This document shows, piece by piece, positions 24,894 to 33,803 of a stretch of 64,000 nt of DNA. The stretch is from Flavobacteriales bacterium (GTDB lineage Bacteria > Bacteroidota > Bacteroidia > Flavobacteriales_F > PHOS-HE28). The notes below the pieces were generated by a model. It had not been told where the DNA came from, searched no databases, and saw only the letters and a program-made list of their open reading frames with translations. Position numbers and translations under genes: made by a program. Within the stretch, counting starts at the first letter, position 1, and every line of letters starts with the position of its first letter. The DNA is taken from positions 230,576 to 294,575 of the forward strand of contig JAEUTA010000031.1 of the NCBI GenBank assembly GCA_016788205.1. Reading direction: 5' to 3'.

Positions 24894-26123
24894 ATGGCTG
24901 CGCAGCCTGTTCCACATCGCATCGACCTGCATTCGGGCGTACCCTACTGGCTGGTACGCAACGGCACGAACGAAAGCTACCCCTCATTGAACCACGATAT
25001 CCGGACGGATGCCGCGATCATCGGCGGAGGCATTACCGGAGCATTGTGCGCATACCACCTCTGCGAAGCCGGGATCGGAGCGGTGGTCTTGGACTCTCGT
25101 GCCCTGGCTAGCGGCAGCACCTGCGCCAGCACCGCTCTTCTGCAGTACGATATCGATCTGCCGATGCACGAACTGGCAAAGCGGATAGGGATCGAGCGCG
25201 CCTTGCGCAGCTACCGCGCAAGTGCCGAGGCGTTGCGCAGCTTGATTGCGATCGGTGAGCGCATCGGATGCAAACTGGACCTGCGGCCCAGTGTACAAGT
25301 GGCCAGCGCACGCTCGCACGTGAGAGCGCTTCGTCGCGAAGCCGAATTGCGCATGGAGCATGGGTTCGATGTGCGCTTCTTCGCTGGCCCCGAAGAAGTG
25401 AGCGCGATCTCGCCCTTGGCCGGTCCCGCAGCGCTGCGATCGGAACTTGGAGCTCAAGTGGATGCCTGGCGGTTGACCCACGCGTTGCACACACATGCGA
25501 TCGCAACCGGGGCCAAGATCTTTGCACATACCCATGTGGACCACATTGAACGTTCCACTGAGGGATCCACATTGACCACCAGGAACGGCCATCGCATCCA
25601 AGCCGACTTCCTGATCCATGCCGCAGGCTACGAAACGGCGGACATTCTGCCGAGCGGTGCTGTCTCGCTCCACAGTACATACGCTCTAGTAAGCGAGGCA
25701 GGAACCCTTGAAGAACCGTGGCACGATGGCGCGTTGATCTGGGAGACCGCACACCCCTACCTCTACATGCGTACTGCGCCGGAAGGGCGCATCATCCTCG
25801 GCGGTCGCGACGAAAAGTTCCGCGATCCTAGGTTGCGCGACGCGCTGCTCCGAAAGAAGACAGCAGCGCTCGTGGATGAATTCGAAGAACGTTGCGCACC
25901 CTTGCAGTTCGTACCGGAGTTCGCCTGGTGCGGAACGTTCGGCGAAACGAAGGACGGTCTTCCGATCATCGACCAGGTGCGCGATGACCCGCGCAGCTAC
26001 TTCGCGTTGGGCATGGGTGGGAACGGGATCACCTTCAGCGTGATCGCCGCAGAGGTCATACGAGAAGGCATACTGGGACGCATACATCCTGCCGCAGACC
26101 TCTTCAGGCTGGGGCGGCTTTAG
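24894..26123 (+). CDS. FAD-dependent oxidoreductase, DAO family
   Basis: A 409-residue protein of the D-amino-acid-oxidase (DAO) fold. The FAD-binding Rossmann motif GGGITGALCAYHL lies near residues 43-56, followed by the acidic end of the second strand VVLDSR. The C-terminal FAD-contact segment ALGMGGNGITFSVIAAEVI is typical of the family. Such enzymes oxidise amines or amino acids. The similarity to gamma-glutamylputrescine-type oxidases is general, so no substrate is assigned. The gene starts 3 bp after the YihY gene. Confidence 0.88.
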   Translation: MAAQPVPHRIDLHSGVPYWLVRNGTNESYPSLNHDIRTDAAIIGGGITGALCAYHLCEAGIGAVVLDSRALASGSTCASTALLQYDIDLPMHELAKRIGIERALRSYRASAEALRSLIAIGERIGCKLDLRPSVQVASARSHVRALRREAELRMEHGFDVRFFAGPEEVSAISPLAGPAALRSELGAQVDAWRLTHALHTHAIATGAKIFAHTHVDHIERSTEGSTLTTRNGHRIQADFLIHAAGYETADILPSGAVSLHSTYALVSEAGTLEEPWHDGALIWETAHPYLYMRTAPEGRIILGGRDEKFRDPRLRDALLRKKTAALVDEFEERCAPLQFVPEFAWCGTFGETKDGLPIIDQVRDDPRSYFALGMGGNGITFSVIAAEVIREGILGRIHPAADLFRLGRL

Positions 26124-26186
26124 TGCATCCGGAGAAGTGTCTGCGGACTTTCGGATACCTTTCCTCTAGCTACGCCCACTCTCCAC

Positions 26187-27566
26187 ATGCACCGCACCAT
26201 CGTCCTACTTCTCGTCTCGATCGCGTCCCTGTCATCCGCCGCCCAAACATCCTTCATGGTGGGCAGCACTTGGGTCAATGTGGAAGTGATCGCGGAGAAC
26301 CTTGTGGTTCCCTGGGACCTCGCACTCGGTCCGGACGGGTTCGTCTGGTTCACCCAGGCCAGTGGAGAGGTGTACCGCATGGATCCCGATGATGGCTCGC
26401 TCCAATTGGTCCATACCCTTGCCGATGTGCACGAGTTCGGATTCACCACTGGTCTGCATAGCATGGCTTTCCATCCGGACTTCACGAATGAACCGTACGT
26501 GTACCTGCACTATACCATCAGCACAACGGAGAGCGTGATCAAACGCTTCCTGTATGATGCGTCGAGCAGCTCATTCACCAACATGTCCGACCACCTGCTG
26601 ACCCTGCCGATCGCTGCCGGTCCTTCGCACAACGGTTCGCGCATCATCACGGATGACTCCGGTATGTTCCTGATCAGCATCGGTGAAACGATGAGCGCAT
26701 CCGCCAGCGCACAGGACCTCAACACGTCACATGGGAAGATCCTGCGCTTCGCTCCGGACGGGAGCATTCCTGCCGACAACCCCATCCCAGGCAGCTATGT
26801 GTACAATTGGGGACATCGGAATCCGCAAGGGCTCGTTCGCGCCGGTAATGGCATCATCTACAACAGTGCTCACGGCCAGGCCAATGATGATGAAGTGAAT
26901 ATCGTGCTACCTGACCGGGACTACGGATGGCCCACCGTACTCGGACTGTGCAACACACCAACGGAGATCGCATACTGTGAGGCTCACGATGTGGTCGAGC
27001 CCATCCATGAGTTCACCGCTGAAGTGGTGGCGCCCTCGGGCATCGCCCATTTCGATCATCCGAGCATTCCAGGATGGCAGAACAGTCTGCTCGTGGCCAC
27101 CCTGCGCGGCAAGGAGTTGCGCCAACTGCAACTCGATGGTACCGGCCAAGCGGTGGTCGCCGACAATAGTTTCCTCAGCAACGCATACGGACGACTGCGC
27201 GATGTGCTGGTGATGCCCGATGGTCGCATCTTCATCTGCACCAGCAATCACGACTGGTCAGGCACACCCATAGCGACCGATGACCGCATACTCGTGCTCC
27301 AAGGCGACGCTTCCACCGGAATGCGCGAGCCAGTAGCGCGAACCTTCAGCATACATCCTAATCCCAGTAACGGTATGATCCGGATGGATGTGGAACTCGA
27401 GATGGTCACAGTCCTTGATGCCACTGGACGGTGCGTTCTAGAAAGTCCGGGCATCTCCCGTAGCATCGACATTTCAACGCTAACACCTGGCAGCTACACG
27501 ATCCGTGGTATCGATGTCCATGGCCAACTGTGCATCGCGAGATCGTTGGTAGCCCAGCCGCAGTGA
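26187..27566 (+). CDS. Secreted PQQ-dependent sugar dehydrogenase-like protein with T9SS tail
   Basis: A 459-residue protein. The signal peptide IVLLLVSIASLSSAAQ is followed by a six-bladed propeller of the soluble aldose sugar dehydrogenase type: VPWDLALGPDGFVWFTQ (blade 1), HNGSRI, YNWGHRNPQGLV, the catalytic/PQQ-contact segment SAHGQANDDEVNIV, and DYGWP. The C-terminal 85 residues contain SIHPNPSNGMIRMDV, a T9SS sorting domain. PQQ-dependent oxidation of sugars at the cell surface is the family activity. No PQQ biosynthesis genes lie in the window. Convergent with the RND permease gene, 11 bp away. Confidence 0.85.
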   Translation: MHRTIVLLLVSIASLSSAAQTSFMVGSTWVNVEVIAENLVVPWDLALGPDGFVWFTQASGEVYRMDPDDGSLQLVHTLADVHEFGFTTGLHSMAFHPDFTNEPYVYLHYTISTTESVIKRFLYDASSSSFTNMSDHLLTLPIAAGPSHNGSRIITDDSGMFLISIGETMSASASAQDLNTSHGKILRFAPDGSIPADNPIPGSYVYNWGHRNPQGLVRAGNGIIYNSAHGQANDDEVNIVLPDRDYGWPTVLGLCNTPTEIAYCEAHDVVEPIHEFTAEVVAPSGIAHFDHPSIPGWQNSLLVATLRGKELRQLQLDGTGQAVVADNSFLSNAYGRLRDVLVMPDGRIFICTSNHDWSGTPIATDDRILVLQGDASTGMREPVARTFSIHPNPSNGMIRMDVELEMVTVLDATGRCVLESPGISRSIDISTLTPGSYTIRGIDVHGQLCIARSLVAQPQ

Positions 27567-27577
27567 GCGATTCGACA

Positions 27578-30500
27578 TCAAGCCACTACCACATCCGACC
27601 GTTCCTCCACGAGCTTTCGCTTACGTCCGAATCGCTTACCGCCCACCTTCTCCATCAACCGTGTCATGATGTAGTACATCACCGGCACGATGAAGAGCGT
27701 GAGCACGAGCGAGCTGGCCAGGCCACCGATGATCACCCAGGCCATGCCGTTCTTCACTTCGGCGCCGTCGCCGCTGGCGAGTGCGATGGGCAGCATGCCG
27801 AAGATCATCGCCACGGTGGTCATCAGGATCGGGCGCAGGCGTTCCTTGCCGGCTTCCACGAGTGATTCCACCAGACCCTTGCCTTCTTTGCGCAGGCCGT
27901 TGGCGAAGTCCACGATGAGGATACCGTTCTTGCTCACCAGACCGAGCAGCATGATGAGACCCACGATGCTGAAGATCGCCAGCGGCTGCATGGTCAAGGC
28001 GAGCGCGAGGAACGCACCGACCATGGCCACCGGGATGGAGAAGAGCACCACGAAGGGGTAGAGCGCGTTCTCGTACAGCGCCACCATGATCAGATACACG
28101 AGCAGGATACCGAGCAGCAGCGCGGTACCGAGGCTTCCGAAGGCATCCCCTTGGTTCTTCGCGTCGCCGAGGTAGTCGATCTTGATGCCTTCTGGGAGCT
28201 TCTCCTTGGCGATGCCTTGCTTGATCTCTTCCACGATCGTGCCGCTCGGGCGACCGGTCGCGGCGCTGTTCACTTTGATGGAGTTCAACCGGTCCGTGCG
28301 TTCCAGCACACTGCTGCCCACGGTCTCGTATACCTCGGCCAATTGCGAGAGCGGCACGGTGGCGCCCTTCGTATTGGTGATCATCAGGTCGCGCACGCTA
28401 TGTACGTCGCGGCGATCGGTCTCGTCCAAGCGCACGTTGATCGGGTACTCATCGCCACCCTCTTTGTACTTGTTCACGTCGTTGCCACGGAATGCCGTCT
28501 GCACGGCCAAGCCGATGTCGTTGCTGGTGAAACCCATGGCGGCCATGCGATCCTGGTCCAGGCGCACCTTCACTTCGGGCTTGGGGCTCTTGGTGCTGAA
28601 CTGCACGTAGTCCGTGCCTGGAGTGCGCTCAGTGATGGCCTTGATCATGCGCGCGGCTTTCCACAAGCTGTCCATGTCCACGCCTTTCACCGCGATCTGG
28701 ATCGGCGTGGTGGCACTGCCGGTGATGGTGGTCTGTGTCACGGTCACCTTCAAGCCGGGGATCACGCTCAGTTCATCGCGCAGCACCGTACCGAACTTCT
28801 CCGAGCTGATCGTGCGATCATGCTTGTCAACCAGCTTCACGTTGATCTCCGAGAGGTTGGCGTTCGAAGATCCCGCGCCGCCGCCCATCTGTCCGCTCTG
28901 CGTGCCCACGTTGGTGAAGACGTTCACCACTTCGGGGTGTGTGAGGATGATGCGCTCAGCCTGCTGGGTGAGTTGATCCGTAACACCGATGGAGGATTGC
29001 GGGGCGGTCTCCAACTGTACCAGGAATTCGCCGCGATCGCTCTGCGGGATGAAGGAAGCACCGATAAAGCCCGCCGGTACCAGCGCGATTGAACCGATCA
29101 GGAGCACGAGCACGATGCCGAGCACGTAGCGCTTGCGGTGCAAGGCCTTGCCCAGCAGACGCCCGTACCATTCCTGCAAATTGGTGATGGCGGCTTCGAA
29201 CGCGAGTGCGAAGCGGCCCCACAAGGTGTCCTTGGTGAGGTGTTCGAGTTTCCCCCAGCGCGACGCGAGCAAGGGCGTAAGCGTGAAAGCAACGACCAAG
29301 CTCATCAAGGTGCTGAACACCACGACCAGGGAGAATTCCCGCAGGATGTTGCCGATCAACCCACCGCTGAGCGAAAGCGGCAGGAACACCACCACGTCCA
29401 CTAGGGTGATGGCGATGGCGGTGAAGCCGATCTCGTTACGGCCTTCGAGCGCGGCGCTCCAGCGCGTCTTGCCCATCTCCAGGTGGCGGTAGATGTTCTC
29501 CAACACCACGATGCTGTCATCCACCAGGATACCCACGACGAGGGAGAGCGCCATCAGCGTCATCAGGTTCAGCGAGAAACCGAAGGCGTACATGAGGATG
29601 AACGTGGGGATCATGGCGCTGGGCAGGGCCACGAGCACGAAGAGCGAACTGCGCAAACTGTGCAGGAACAGCAGCATCACGATGCCCACGATGAAGACCG
29701 CGAGCACGAGGTCGAACATCACGGCGTTGGCGCTGGAGAGCGTGTACAGGCTCTGATCGCTGGCGATGCTGTAATCGAAGCCTTTGTCCGCGAGTTCGGC
29801 CTTCAGTTGCACCATGCGTGCCTTCACGCCCTTGCTCACCTCCACCGCGTTGGCGTCGCTCTGCTTCACCACTTGCAAGCCGATACCCGGCTGGCCGTTT
29901 ATGCGGTTGTAGGTGGTGGTCTCGCTGAGTCCGTCGGTCACGCTGGCGATATCCTTCAGCAGGATGCGCGAGCCATCAGTGTTCTCGCGCACCACGGTGT
30001 TGCGCAGGTCTTCCACGCTGCCGGCACGTGCATCGAGGTTGATGGAAAGCCGATCGCCCGCCGTTTCCACGTTGCCGGCAGGGAAGGTGCTGCTGTTAGC
30101 GGCCACGGCTTGTGCGACCTGTCCGGCACCCAGGCCATAGGCCTTCAGCTTGTCGTTGTCCATCACCACCTGGATCTCGCGTTGTTGCGCGCCGATCAAG
30201 CTGACCGACCCCACACCGCTCACGTTGCTGAGCATGGGCACCACGCGGTCGTCCAGCAGGTCGTAGAGTTCACCGGCCGAGAGGTTGCTGTTCACGCTCA
30301 TCTTCAGGATCGGCATCTCGTCCGTGCTGAAGCGGCGTACCACGGGATCGTCGGCATCTTCGGGTAGCAAGGCGCGGATCTGGTCGATACGGCGCTCAGC
30401 ATCGCGCTGCGCGTTGTTCACGTTGGTGCCCGACTTCAGCGTTACCGTGATGGCTGACACGCCTTCCATGCTGGTGCTGGCGATCTGGTCCACACCTTCG

Positions 30501-30721
30501 ATGGCGCTCACCGCATCCTCGACGGGTTTGGTGATCGTGTTCTGGATCTCCTCCGGCGAAGCGCCGCGGTAGGTGGTCTGCACCATCACCACGTTGGCCT
30601 CGAACTTCGGGAGGAGGTTGTAGTTGAGCTGTTTGTAGCTGACGAAGCCGAACAGGATCAGGGTGACGAAGATCACCGTGATGAGCAGCGGTCGTTTGAT
30701 CGCGATCTCTGTGATGCTCAT
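27578..30721 (-). CDS. RND multidrug efflux permease (HAE1 type)
   Basis: A 1047-residue inner-membrane RND permease of normal length. Proton-relay residues are intact: Asp401-Asp402 in transmembrane helix 4 (GILVDDSIVVLEN) and Lys931 in helix 10 (GLVSKNGILIV). N-terminal SITEIAIKRPLLITVI and the porter-domain segment YRGASPEEIQNTI are typical of the AcrB/MexB-like HAE1 group, which exports hydrophobic drugs and similar compounds by proton antiport. It is the last gene of a MarR-TolC-adaptor-permease operon; the spacing to the adaptor gene is 35 bp. Substrates cannot be predicted. Confidence 0.95.
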   Translation of the reverse strand: MSITEIAIKRPLLITVIFVTLILFGFVSYKQLNYNLLPKFEANVVMVQTTYRGASPEEIQNTITKPVEDAVSAIEGVDQIASTSMEGVSAITVTLKSGTNVNNAQRDAERRIDQIRALLPEDADDPVVRRFSTDEMPILKMSVNSNLSAGELYDLLDDRVVPMLSNVSGVGSVSLIGAQQREIQVVMDNDKLKAYGLGAGQVAQAVAANSSTFPAGNVETAGDRLSINLDARAGSVEDLRNTVVRENTDGSRILLKDIASVTDGLSETTTYNRINGQPGIGLQVVKQSDANAVEVSKGVKARMVQLKAELADKGFDYSIASDQSLYTLSSANAVMFDLVLAVFIVGIVMLLFLHSLRSSLFVLVALPSAMIPTFILMYAFGFSLNLMTLMALSLVVGILVDDSIVVLENIYRHLEMGKTRWSAALEGRNEIGFTAIAITLVDVVVFLPLSLSGGLIGNILREFSLVVVFSTLMSLVVAFTLTPLLASRWGKLEHLTKDTLWGRFALAFEAAITNLQEWYGRLLGKALHRKRYVLGIVLVLLIGSIALVPAGFIGASFIPQSDRGEFLVQLETAPQSSIGVTDQLTQQAERIILTHPEVVNVFTNVGTQSGQMGGGAGSSNANLSEINVKLVDKHDRTISSEKFGTVLRDELSVIPGLKVTVTQTTITGSATTPIQIAVKGVDMDSLWKAARMIKAITERTPGTDYVQFSTKSPKPEVKVRLDQDRMAAMGFTSNDIGLAVQTAFRGNDVNKYKEGGDEYPINVRLDETDRRDVHSVRDLMITNTKGATVPLSQLAEVYETVGSSVLERTDRLNSIKVNSAATGRPSGTIVEEIKQGIAKEKLPEGIKIDYLGDAKNQGDAFGSLGTALLLGILLVYLIMVALYENALYPFVVLFSIPVAMVGAFLALALTMQPLAIFSIVGLIMLLGLVSKNGILIVDFANGLRKEGKGLVESLVEAGKERLRPILMTTVAMIFGMLPIALASGDGAEVKNGMAWVIIGGLASSLVLTLFIVPVMYYIMTRLMEKVGGKRFGRKRKLVEERSDVVVA

Positions 30722-30756
30722 GGCTGGTTGGACTTAGCGTTCGTTGTGGGTCGTGA

Positions 30757-31851
30757 TCACTGCTTCGCGCTGAGCTTCCCGTTCTCGGTGACTTTCACCA
30801 AACTGCCGTCCACGAGGTTGAGCTGGCCACTGACCACCACCACGTCACCGGCTTGCAGACCCTTGGTCACTTCCACACGTTCGCCCACTTCACGGCCGAG
30901 CACCAGATCGCGGCGCTGCACACGTGCGCCCACGGTATCACCGACCACCACGTACACGTAGGCGTCCTTCATGCCATCGCCCAGCGCGTTCTTCGGAATG
31001 GTGAGCATGGCCACTTGGTCGCTGCCGCCGAAGCGCACGCTCACGAACGTTCCGCTCTTCAGCGCGTGCGCCTTCTCGTTCTGCACGGTCACTTCCACTT
31101 CGTAGTTGTGGCTCGCATCGCCGCGTGGGCTCACGAAAGTGATCTTGCCTTGGAACGTTTCGCCGGGGAACACCTCGGTGGTGATGGTCACAGGCAGACC
31201 GTCCTGCAAACGGTAGGCGTCGCGCTCGCTCACGTACACCTTCGCCTTCAAGCGCGTCACGTCCACCACTTCCACCACGGCCGTGCCGACGCCTACGTAT
31301 TCGCCCACTTCCAGATTCTTGGCCACCACCGTTCCAGTAACGGGGCTGATGACCTGCGCATCGCGGATCTGCTGGCGGATCTGGTCCACCTTCACCTTCT
31401 GCGTTTCGAAGTTGAAGTGTACATCGTCGTAGCTTGCTTCGGTGGCTGCTTTGCCAGCGACGAGCTCGCGGTAACGTTGGTCGTCCTTGCGCAGTTTCTC
31501 CAGTTGAAGTTCAGCGGCGCTCAATTCAAGCTGTCTCTGCGCCACGTCCAGGCTGCCCAACGTCTGGCCCTTGGTAACGCGTGAACCGAGGTCCACATGC
31601 AGGCTGGCCAGCTTGCCTTGCGCCTGCACCATCACCTTGGCGTGATCGAAGGGCTCCAGCGTACCGGGTACACTGAAGGCACCGTCAACCGCACCCATCT
31701 CGGCGGTGATCGTGTTCACAGGGATGGCGAAAGCACTGCGATCAACGGGCTGTTTGGCGGCGTCGATCTTCTTCTTGTTTGCGGCGAGTCGAAAGCCGAT
31801 GCCCAGTGCCAGCACGATGAGCACGAGGGGCAGGATCCATTTGCGTTTCAT
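30757..31851 (-). CDS. RND efflux periplasmic adaptor (membrane fusion protein)
   Basis: A 364-residue HlyD/AcrA-type adaptor. An N-terminal membrane anchor (ILPLVLIVLALGIGF) is followed by a biotinyl-lipoyl half (AKVMVQAQGKLASLHVDLGSRVTKGQTL), a helical hairpin (about 110-165), the second lipoyl half (ISPVTGTVVAKNLEVGEYV) and beta-barrel and membrane-proximal domains. It links the inner-membrane permease to the TolC-like channel. It lies 27 bp behind the TolC gene and 35 bp before the permease gene. Confidence 0.95.
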   Translation of the reverse strand: MKRKWILPLVLIVLALGIGFRLAANKKKIDAAKQPVDRSAFAIPVNTITAEMGAVDGAFSVPGTLEPFDHAKVMVQAQGKLASLHVDLGSRVTKGQTLGSLDVAQRQLELSAAELQLEKLRKDDQRYRELVAGKAATEASYDDVHFNFETQKVKVDQIRQQIRDAQVISPVTGTVVAKNLEVGEYVGVGTAVVEVVDVTRLKAKVYVSERDAYRLQDGLPVTITTEVFPGETFQGKITFVSPRGDASHNYEVEVTVQNEKAHALKSGTFVSVRFGGSDQVAMLTIPKNALGDGMKDAYVYVVVGDTVGARVQRRDLVLGREVGERVEVTKGLQAGDVVVVSGQLNLVDGSLVKVTENGKLSAKQ

Positions 31852-31878
31852 GGGAATGAGGGGAATGCGGTGTGGTGG

Positions 31879-33201
31879 TCAGAGCGTGTTGGCGTAGGCG
31901 AGCAGGCTGCCCTTGGCCTTCTCCAGGTCGATCACGGCGATGGAGCGGTTGAGCACGGAGGTCGTCCAGTTGTTGCGGGCCTCCTTCAGTTGGTAGTCGG
32001 CGTTGAGCAGGTCGCTCAGCGAGGCGAGGCCCTGTTGGTATTGCAGATTGGTATTGGCGAACACGCGTTCGGCGAGGCGCAGGTTGTCCTCGTCGTTGGT
32101 CACGGTGCTGGTGCTGGAGAGCAGGCGCGTGTCGGCGCTGCGGTAGTCCAGCTCGAAACCGAGGTTGGCGTTGCGCTGTTGCTCGCGCAGATTGTCCAGG
32201 GCGATCTCGCTCTGCTTGATCTGGCTACTGCGACGCAGGCCACTGAAGATGGGCACGTTCAACTTCAAGCCCACCGTTGCGAAATCGAACATGTTGTCGA
32301 AACTGGCACCCAGATCGTTGCCCATCGCTTGTGCGCCGTAGCGGCCGTACGCACTGAGTGTAGGCAGCCAGGCGTTGCGTTTGCGCTTCAGGTCGATGCC
32401 ATAAAGCAGTTCGCTCTGTGCGTTGTACTGGTGGCTCAGCAGGTTCGTTAGGGCGAAGCTGCTGCCGCTCGGCTGGCGCATGTCGGTCGCGCTGCGCACG
32501 TCATCGGCGATGCTGATGTTCTCCTGCAAGGGCATGCCCATGGCGCGCTTCAATTGCGCAAGGGCCACCTCGTAGTTGGCCTGAGCCAGCGTGCGCTGCG
32601 AGTTGATGTTGCGTTGCGTGACTTCCACCCGGTCCACATCGAGCTGCTGCACCACGCCTTTCTCCAGACGCAGTTTGAGGATGGGCACCAGCTCGTCGTA
32701 CTGCTTGCTGTTCTCGTCCAGCAGCTTCACCTGCTCGCGGTAGGTCTGTACCTGCGCGTAGGCTTTGGCCACGTCGTACACCACCTGTTCTTCGGCCTGT
32801 TTCATCTTGATCTCCGCCATGGCCAGGTTGGGCCTGTTGGCCTGGATGCCGTTGAGCTGCGCCACGTCAATCAGCGTTTGCTCGGCCGTCACGCTCATGG
32901 TGGTGCTGTACTGCGTGCCGAACTGCACCGCGGTGGGCTGATCGCTGAAGATGCCGGCGGGCAGGATCGTGGTCTGCCGCTTCAGGTTGTCGTCCAACTG
33001 CCCGCTCCCGTTGATCTGCGGCAGGTAGCCGGCCACGGCCTCTTGCGCCATGGCATCGGCCTTGCGCTGGTCGTTGGCGGCTATCGCCATGGTGGGGCTG
33101 TGGCTGCGGCCGTAGTCGATGGCCTGGCGCAGGGTGAAGGCTTGCTGCGCATGCAAGGCCCCGAAGGTGAAGAGCTCGACAAGAAGAAGAATGCGTTTCA
33201 T
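31879..33201 (-). CDS. TolC-family outer-membrane efflux channel
   Basis: A 440-residue outer-membrane factor with signal peptide (ILLLVELFTFGALHAQ). It has the two-fold repeated TolC organisation: FTLRQAIDYGRSHSPTMAIA near the N-terminus, long amphipathic coiled-coil helices, GLKLNVPIFSGLRRSSQIKQ in the second half and GLASLSDLLNADYQLKEARNN near the C-terminus. Its start overlaps the marR stop by 4 bp (33198-33201). It supplies the exit channel for the permease two genes downstream. Confidence 0.94.
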   Translation of the reverse strand: MKRILLLVELFTFGALHAQQAFTLRQAIDYGRSHSPTMAIAANDQRKADAMAQEAVAGYLPQINGSGQLDDNLKRQTTILPAGIFSDQPTAVQFGTQYSTTMSVTAEQTLIDVAQLNGIQANRPNLAMAEIKMKQAEEQVVYDVAKAYAQVQTYREQVKLLDENSKQYDELVPILKLRLEKGVVQQLDVDRVEVTQRNINSQRTLAQANYEVALAQLKRAMGMPLQENISIADDVRSATDMRQPSGSSFALTNLLSHQYNAQSELLYGIDLKRKRNAWLPTLSAYGRYGAQAMGNDLGASFDNMFDFATVGLKLNVPIFSGLRRSSQIKQSEIALDNLREQQRNANLGFELDYRSADTRLLSSTSTVTNDEDNLRLAERVFANTNLQYQQGLASLSDLLNADYQLKEARNNWTTSVLNRSIAVIDLEKAKGSLLAYANTL

Positions 33202-33641
33202 TTTGCGTCGACACTATTGGCCTTTTCGTTCATGGCATTGATCACCTTGAGGCAGGTGGCGATATCCTTCTCGTTCACACCATCCAACACCCCTGCGAAG
33301 ACTTTCGCACGCATCTTGCTCACCTTTTTGTGTACCTCAACACCGGCCTTGGTGACGACCAGGTTCTTGCGGCGGCGGTCGTTCGGGTCCATCTGCCGTT
33401 CGATCCACCCCTCCTGCTCCATTTCATCGAGCTGCCGCAGCATCACGCTCTTGTCCTTGGCGAAGTGATTGGCGAGGTCCGTTTGCACCGCCTCACTGTT
33501 GGTCAATAGGAAATCCAGGACTCCGTATTGCGGCAGGCGGATGCCCGTATCGCTCCCGTCCATCTCCACCCCGATGAGGCGGATGACGCTGCGGAGGGTG
33601 ACCGGAAGAAGGCGGGCGAGTTCGTCGGTTGATGCGCTCAT
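33198..33641 (-). CDS. MarR-family transcriptional regulator of the efflux operon
   Basis: A 147-residue regulator from the ATG at 33641; the frame extends 49 codons upstream through the operator region and was trimmed. The winged-helix core covers about 35-100: LANHFAKDKSVMLRQLDEM is the recognition region and WIERQMDPNDRRRKNLVVT the wing with the MarR-typical DxRDRR-like motif. It is the first gene of the efflux operon and overlaps tolC by 4 bp. Three GTTGC/GCAAC inverted repeats and a TACATTTG promoter box precede it, so it most likely represses its own operon and responds to an efflux substrate. Confidence 0.92.
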   Translation of the reverse strand: MSASTDELARLLPVTLRSVIRLIGVEMDGSDTGIRLPQYGVLDFLLTNSEAVQTDLANHFAKDKSVMLRQLDEMEQEGWIERQMDPNDRRRKNLVVTKAGVEVHKKVSKMRAKVFAGVLDGVNEKDIATCLKVINAMNEKANSVDAK

Positions 33642-33648
33642 GTCAATT

Positions 33649-33713
33649 GTTGCTTTTTGCAACGGCACAAATGTAGAGATTGTTGCATTATGCAACCATT
33701 GCCATTTTGCAAC
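33649..33713. promoter_or_regulatory. Three MarR operator candidates (GTTGC-N5-GCAAC)
   Basis: Two sites of identical form lie at 33649-33663 (GTTGCTTTTTGCAAC) and 33682-33696 (GTTGCATTATGCAAC, a perfect 7-1-7 palindrome). A degenerate third, ATTGCCATTTTGCAAC, lies at 33698-33713. They bracket the promoter box of the marR operon. Confidence 0.65.
33668..33675 (-). promoter_or_regulatory. -7 box TACATTTG of the marR efflux operon
   Basis: On the minus strand TACATTTG fits TAnnTTTG exactly, 26 bp before the ATG at 33641. A TTG 17 bp further upstream lies inside the middle operator and could be the -33 element. Confidence 0.6.
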
Positions 33714-33750
33714 TTTTAGATGAACGGCAGCGACCCCCCACGGACGGGCA

Positions 33751-33785
33751 CAAAAAGCAGAAGGCGCGACCGAAGCCGCGCCTTC
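33751..33785 (-). terminator. Rho-independent terminator after the second RND operon
   Basis: A 9-bp perfect stem (33760-33768 with 33777-33785, GAAGGCGCG/CGCGCCTTC, 8-nt loop) lies 18 bp past the permease stop. On the minus strand it is followed by CTGCTTTTTG, giving a short U tract. It separates this operon from the marR operon. Confidence 0.75.
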
Positions 33786-33803
33786 CACACAAAACGCCGT
33801 TAC

